Shown piece after piece: positions 60,073-64,000 of a stretch of DNA of 64,000 nucleotides. The notes under the pieces were generated by a model that was given only the letters and a program-made list of their open reading frames with translations, had not been told where the DNA came from and ran no database searches. Within the stretch, counting starts at the first letter, position 1. The number at the start of each line of letters is the position of its first letter. The translations under genes were made by a program, and so were the position numbers. Source of the DNA: Rhizobium freirei PRF 81 (lineage in GTDB: Bacteria; Pseudomonadota; Alphaproteobacteria; Rhizobiales; Rhizobiaceae); NCBI RefSeq assembly GCF_000359745.1, contig NZ_AQHN01000067.1, positions 62,001 to 126,000 of the forward strand, in the 5' to 3' direction.

Positions 60073-61086
60073 ATGATGGCCCGCCAAACTGTTCAATCGA
60101 GCCAGGGCGAAGCGCCATGTGGAACTGGCAGCAAAACGTCCGGTTGGGACGATCATGTCGCCCCGAGCTTCTCAACATCCGGTCGTTCGGCGCAGCTTGG
60201 CGAATTTACATTGGAGCAGACGTCTCTTCGCATAGACGCCAACGTTGGTTTGGTGAAATCGAGCCAAGGACTTGGCTGGACAAATATTTATGTGGCGCTG
60301 ACAACCGAACAACCCCATGAGGCACTGCACAGGGCGATCCCGGCTGCCTGGTTCGCGACAACCTTTACCGGTATCGACATGCGCCGATCCAGCATCGAAG
60401 GGGAACAGCATCAACGTTTTCCGAAAAACCTCGTCACGATTACGGCACCGGGTGAAGCTGTTCACGATGAGATCGGAAATCCGCTCGAGGCGATGCACAC
60501 CTACCTCAGACAGGATATTCTCGACGAGGTCGCTGGCGAACTATTCTCCGATCGCGAGGCTAAGCGAACTATAGTCTCGGAGCTTTCCACGGACGATCCG
60601 GTTCTCAGATGGTTCTTGGCATCGATTAAGGCGTCCCTTGGCGATCCTCCCCTCAGCAATTCGCTTAAGATGGACTATCTTTCGCGTGCGCTTGCCTCAC
60701 ATCTCCTTCATAAGCACTCGACGGCAAACCCTGGGCGTATCAAGCCAGCACAGGCGGAAGCGCTGAGCGCGAGACAAGTTGGCTCTGTTGCCGACTACAT
60801 TGAGGCCAATCTGGCGTCAAACCTGACGCTCAATGAACTTGCTGCGATTGTGGGCGTTGGACGCGCTCAGTTTCTCCGCAGGTTCAAGGCCGCCACGCGG
60901 ATGACACCTCATCAATATGTTCTCATGAGACGCATCCAAAGGGGTAAGCGATATCTCGCCGATCTGCGGCTGGATCATTCATCGATCGCGTTCATGTGCG
61001 GATTTGTGAACCAAGCGCATTTCGCGTCAACCTTCAAACGCTTCGTCAATATGACTCCCCGCGAATTTCGCCGGACGGCGACGTAA
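60073..61086 (+). CDS. AraC-family regulator, paralog B
   Basis: A 337-residue regulator, similar along its whole length to the gene at 58983: LGWTNIYVALTTEQPHEALHRAIPAAWFAT aligns with the paralog's LGWHGTYAAVTHERPHE..., and the AraC domain has LTLNELAAIVGVGRAQFLRRFKAATR and IAFMCGFVNQAHFASTFKRFVNMTPREFRR. Two ATG codons are adjacent (60073, 60076), with AGGG upstream. The two genes are 148 bp apart and point the same way, so they arose by tandem duplication and then diverged strongly. Confidence 0.86.
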   Translation: MMARQTVQSSQGEAPCGTGSKTSGWDDHVAPSFSTSGRSAQLGEFTLEQTSLRIDANVGLVKSSQGLGWTNIYVALTTEQPHEALHRAIPAAWFATTFTGIDMRRSSIEGEQHQRFPKNLVTITAPGEAVHDEIGNPLEAMHTYLRQDILDEVAGELFSDREAKRTIVSELSTDDPVLRWFLASIKASLGDPPLSNSLKMDYLSRALASHLLHKHSTANPGRIKPAQAEALSARQVGSVADYIEANLASNLTLNELAAIVGVGRAQFLRRFKAATRMTPHQYVLMRRIQRGKRYLADLRLDHSSIAFMCGFVNQAHFASTFKRFVNMTPREFRRTAT

Positions 61087-61252
61087 CTACCACCATCGGA
61101 AGTGAAAATTTCGGTCCTAATTTAACAACGTGCACCCAAATCGAAAATACGTCGGACGCCTAAGTGCGTATTATCGGCGACGTCCCACGATGCAGGTTTG
61201 CGTGAAATCCGAATGATTCTTCGATCGAAGATGTGTGAGAGGATCAGGTTAC

Positions 61253-61357
61253 TAGAGCGTTTCTGCTTTTCTCTGAATCGCGGAAGCGCTCTATCTTCTT
61301 TTTTTTTGCGCATTCCGGACGGAAAACGGCTGCGCACTTTTCCCGGAAAAGCTCTAG
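61253..61357 (-). repeat. Dispersed palindromic repeat, copy 4 (RIME-like, inverted)
   Basis: It is flanked by CTAGAGC and GCTCTAG and has the shared core on the minus strand (GGGAAAAGTGCGCAGC, TTTTCCGTCCGGAATGCGC). The left palindrome pairs TAGAGCG with CGCTCTA, followed by a run of nine T. Unlike the other three it does not follow a stop codon directly; it lies upstream of the EAL gene. Confidence 0.8.
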
Positions 61358-61427
61358 GTGGAAAAATCTTGGTGATCGTCGTAGAGAAACGCCAACTTTT
61401 AGAGACAGATACCGTGGATTGCTTTCG

Positions 61428-62960
61428 ATGGGCAATGGGAACGCCGGCGATGGGGCGCCTATGACGGGACTGCCCTCAACTGCACTCAAAAATGCTTTGG
61501 CAGGAACCTCGCGCGGGACTTTTTTGCCGTCTGAAACCCCTGCGATCAGTGGGGGCCAAGGGGCGTTGCGACTTGATATTCGCGTTCTCAACCGAATGCA
61601 CATCGTTGCGGCCTTTGGAGCCGATGCCGCTGAAGCGGCCCAGCGCGCCATGGCTGACGCAGCGTCGCGTTATCTCCTCAGCGACGCAGCCATTCGGGCG
61701 ATGCTTGGTGTTCAGCTCGCTGGGCCAGGGCTCACTCCCGTGCGTCAAATCGATGAAGACCTCATTGGCGTTGATCTGAAGGCTTACCCGCCGCTGGTCG
61801 ATATTTCTTTGCTGATCGAAGGCCTCTCTCTCGCCCTCGCCCTCGAACCGGTGAGTTGGGAGGGGGAGCGGATCCATGTGGCGCCTCTGGTGCAGGTGTC
61901 AGGGGTTGCGACTGAGAACGTTTCGAACGACGGCGATGACCTCCTCCTGAAATCGGCTGTGTCCGACCCGCCTTTCGGCGGAGATCCGGTTCTCAATGGC
62001 GACGATTGGTCGGATCGCTACCGCCGTGACATGACCGCCGCGGCGCGGCTGCTCAATGATCTTGCCGCCGACGAGTTGAAGTTCGCCTACCAACCGGTCC
62101 GAATGGCGGGCCGGTCGAAGAGCCTACTCTACAGCGAGTGCCTGCTGCGCGTTCCGCAGTTCGGCGAGGTTGTACGCCAAACCGGGGCTGAGATCATCGC
62201 AATGGAACGGCTGGGGCTGGTCCGGGCACTCGATAACCACATGGTCTGGCGTGCTATCGATCGCCTGCAGGCAGATCCAGAGCTGCGGCTCGGCATCAAC
62301 ATCTCCGCGCAGAGCGCCCGTATTGACGGCTGGTGGGCCGGCCTTGAATACAGGCTCAAAGCAGAGCCTCAGCTGGCGCAGCGCTTGACCATTGAAATTA
62401 CCGAGACCTCTTCCATCCCCTCCATCCCCACAGCAACCGCGTTTACTGATCGGATGAGGGCGCTCGGATGCAAGATTGCGCTGGATGATTTTGGCGCTGG
62501 ACGTGATGCGATCCGAGATCTCTATGCACTACGGCCTGATATCGTGAAGATCGACGCCTTCTTTCTGCGCCAGGCAAGGCATTCAGAAAAAGGGCAGGCG
62601 GCGCTCAAATCTCTCGTTGGATTGGCGCGCGCGTTTGGCGGGGCAGTGGTTGCAGAGGGCGTGGAGACGCAGGTTGACAGCAACGCTGCCCTCGAGGCGG
62701 GAGCGGCTTGGCAGCAGGGTTACTTCATCGATCTGCCGAGACTGGAAACTCCTGGAGCAGGATGTGAGGTCCTGACTGAGAGGCCCCCTATCTTCGGACG
62801 ACGGCTGACCCCGCCGCCCCATGTTGAAAGCAGCATTCCTGTAGCGTTCTCCAGCACTGCCGGTGCATTGCCGATGCAATCCTACTTCGAAGCCCGCTGG
62901 CTTCGTTGGGCAATTGTGGCAGCGGCCGCCACCTGGGCTTTGCTGTCGATCGGCGTGTAG
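61428..62960 (+). CDS. EAL-domain protein with degenerate GGDEF-like part and C-terminal membrane tail
   Basis: A 510-residue protein. An EAL domain spans about residues 200-440. The signature reads ECLLRV instead of EALLR, but the other metal or catalytic residues are visible: NISAQS, EITETS, DDFGAG, VKIDAFF and AEGVET. It may therefore still cleave or bind cyclic di-GMP. The N-terminal 100 residues (LRLDIRVLNRMHIVAAFGADAAEAAQRAM) look like a worn GGDEF start. The C-terminus has a single membrane helix (WAIVAAAATWALLSIGV), so it is probably tail-anchored. ATG 61428 is used; ATG 61461, with GGGGCG upstream, is an equally good start. Confidence 0.82.
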   Translation: MGNGNAGDGAPMTGLPSTALKNALAGTSRGTFLPSETPAISGGQGALRLDIRVLNRMHIVAAFGADAAEAAQRAMADAASRYLLSDAAIRAMLGVQLAGPGLTPVRQIDEDLIGVDLKAYPPLVDISLLIEGLSLALALEPVSWEGERIHVAPLVQVSGVATENVSNDGDDLLLKSAVSDPPFGGDPVLNGDDWSDRYRRDMTAAARLLNDLAADELKFAYQPVRMAGRSKSLLYSECLLRVPQFGEVVRQTGAEIIAMERLGLVRALDNHMVWRAIDRLQADPELRLGINISAQSARIDGWWAGLEYRLKAEPQLAQRLTIEITETSSIPSIPTATAFTDRMRALGCKIALDDFGAGRDAIRDLYALRPDIVKIDAFFLRQARHSEKGQAALKSLVGLARAFGGAVVAEGVETQVDSNAALEAGAAWQQGYFIDLPRLETPGAGCEVLTERPPIFGRRLTPPPHVESSIPVAFSSTAGALPMQSYFEARWLRWAIVAAAATWALLSIGV

Positions 62961-63161
62961 CGTGCCGAACGGTCCGGCGTATTGCGTCATTGGTGTCGCA
63001 ACGATCTTCAGCGGCGGTTCCATCGAGAGTTTCTTACAGGCAGCCAGGCGGGCTAGATCACCGCTATCGGCATCGACGGGGCGGGCGGCGCCTCCGATGG
63101 GGCGCCTCATCGCTCCCCTTGGGGGCGAGAGGGTTAGACAAGAGAAAGGTGAAAGCAGCTA

Positions 63162-63632
63162 ATGCAAGTACACGAACAGAGACATGACGGTACGCGGGAC
63201 ACCTTGGGGCCTGCGGAAACCTTCAGCGGCGACGAACTTTTCGTCCGTACGACTGCGCGAATAGTGGGAGCGTATGTTTCCTTCAATCATGTTCCGGCGA
63301 CCGAGCTTCCTGCGACGATCTCGGCCGTCAAAGGCATGGTCAGGAGATTGGCTGGCGGTGCGCTGCCCAGCGAGGCAATCATCATGCCTGCGGTCACGGT
63401 CAGAGATTCCGTCACCGGCGACTTCATCATATGCCTTGAGGACGGGAAGAAATTCAGATCGCTGAAGAGACATCTTGTCAAGCTCGGCTTTACGCCGGAA
63501 GAGTATCGAGCCAAATGGAAGTTGCCTGCAGACTATCCAATGGTGGCGCCCAATTACTCCACGATGAGGTCGCGGATCGCAAGGGAATTCCGCTTAGGTA
63601 GACGGAGAGAAAAACGATCCCCCGTGGCTTGA
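63162..63632 (+). CDS. MucR/Ros-family regulator lacking zinc ligands
   Basis: A 156-residue protein. The region IMPAVTVRDSVTGDFIICLEDGKKFRSLKRHL followed by LGFTPEEYRAKWKLPADYPMVAPNY is the Ros/MucR DNA-binding domain. In the classical protein the start is CLEC and a second His follows RHL; here it reads CLED and RHLVKLGF, so one Cys and one His ligand are missing. Some rhizobial members are known to fold without zinc. Such regulators control exopolysaccharide, motility and symbiosis genes and often repress their own gene. ATG 63162 has an AAAGGTG ribosome-binding site slightly far upstream. Confidence 0.87.
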   Translation: MQVHEQRHDGTRDTLGPAETFSGDELFVRTTARIVGAYVSFNHVPATELPATISAVKGMVRRLAGGALPSEAIIMPAVTVRDSVTGDFIICLEDGKKFRSLKRHLVKLGFTPEEYRAKWKLPADYPMVAPNYSTMRSRIAREFRLGRRREKRSPVA

Positions 63633-63928
63633 GCTACGGGCGCCTCGATCCTGAAAGCCCAGGAGTTGATTCAGCTCGCGATAACGCGCCGCATATCCAG
63701 CCGCTAAGAGGATCGCCGATAAACACCGGCGCATCCAAGGCCAATTTCTGGTCCGATCGCGGCTGGCGCGATGCAGGTTTTAAGCGGCATTTATGTACAT
63801 TGTTAACGGTCAGGCGGCACCCGGACGGTGGGTAGGCGCGATCGAATCTGACGGCGGAGTAACGTGATCGCGATGCCTGGTTTGTCTCAGTGTGCGACGT
63901 CGCACTTCGGTCCCGCTACGGGGTTCCC
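63633..63928. other. 296-bp region between the MucR-like and LuxR-type genes
   Basis: A plus-strand frame of about 68 codons (63629-63835) shows no family pattern. AT-rich bits near 63770-63810 (TTTATGTACATTGTTAACG) could be promoter or MucR-binding sequence. No terminator hairpin is evident. Confidence 0.35.
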
Positions 63929-64000
63929 CTAACCGATCAATCCGCGCCTGATTGCCTCGGCAACCGCCTCGGTTCTGTTGGCGCACGAAAGTTTCTTCGT
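63929..64000 (-). CDS. LuxR-family regulator, C-terminal end (runs off the window)
   Basis: The last 23 codons of a minus-strand gene end at TAG (63929-63931). The product end KKLSCANRTEAVAEAIRRGLIG is the closing recognition-helix region of a LuxR/FixJ-type DNA-binding domain, in which 'KL(x)xANRTEAV' is characteristic. The start and sensor part are beyond base 64000, so whether it is a response regulator or a quorum sensor cannot be told. Confidence 0.72.
   Translation of the reverse strand, partial: TKKLSCANRTEAVAEAIRRGLIG

Overview
The window looks like a GC-rich alphaproteobacterial replicon, most likely from Rhizobium or a close relative (Rhizobiaceae). The evidence is the gene content (MucR/Ros-like regulator, DUF3422 protein, IalB-family protein, CHASE2 adenylate cyclase, many ABC importers), the codon use, and four copies of a roughly 100-bp dispersed palindromic element that resembles rhizobial intergenic mosaic elements. 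I saw no rRNA, tRNA, CRISPR array, insertion sequence or replication gene. The dominance of transport, catabolism and regulation would fit a chromid, a large plasmid or an accessory part of the chromosome.

Layout. 1-3.5 kb: the end of a secreted alkaline phosphatase, then a Tat-exported DUF3299-like protein with an ABC ATPase and a permease carrying a His-rich loop. 3.6-11.2 kb: a sugar ABC importer, a GH29 alpha-L-fucosidase and a LacI repressor, with matching operators in the divergent promoter. 11.2-14.7 kb: a HlyD/ABC-2 exporter without an ATPase gene. 15.4-16.5 kb: a membrane diguanylate cyclase. 16.6-19.9 kb: a cobalamin riboswitch controlling btuF-btuC-btuD, followed by a 26-codon stub of a methyltransferase gene. 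19.9-21.5 kb: ArsR and SRPBCC genes with a 25-bp perfect inverted repeat upstream, and a GNAT acetyltransferase.

21.9-26.6 kb: a phosphopantetheinyl transferase coupled to a 1339-residue membrane NRPS-like enzyme of the Pls/PosA (epsilon-poly-lysine synthetase-like) type. 27-33 kb: a GlxA-type regulator divergent from a short-chain dehydrogenase, a DUF3422 protein, the potassium transporter Kup and a 58-residue membrane protein. 33.4-43.4 kb: a presumed amine or amino-acid catabolic operon (class III aminotransferase, N-formylglutamate amidohydrolase, glutamine-synthetase-like ligase, cysteine hydrolase, RpiR regulator) divergent from a branched-chain-type ABC importer whose LivM and LivG are fused.

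43.7-49.7 kb: a small secreted protein, a hexapeptide acyltransferase, a FecR-domain protein convergent with a CHASE2 adenylate cyclase, and a decayed epimerase gene. 50.4-56.5 kb: a compact operon with an unknown cytosolic protein, a 1369-residue trimeric autotransporter adhesin, an IalB-family protein and a membrane-anchored protein with periplasmic cysteines. 56.5-64 kb: a gene-poor 1.26 kb, then a cluster of regulators (two-winged-helix protein, two AraC paralogs, a tail-anchored EAL protein, a MucR/Ros protein lacking its zinc ligands, and the end of a LuxR regulator).

The best candidates for under-described biology are the Pls-like synthetase with its dedicated activating enzyme, the four-gene adhesin operon, the fused-importer/amine operon and the DUF3299/His-rich ABC locus.
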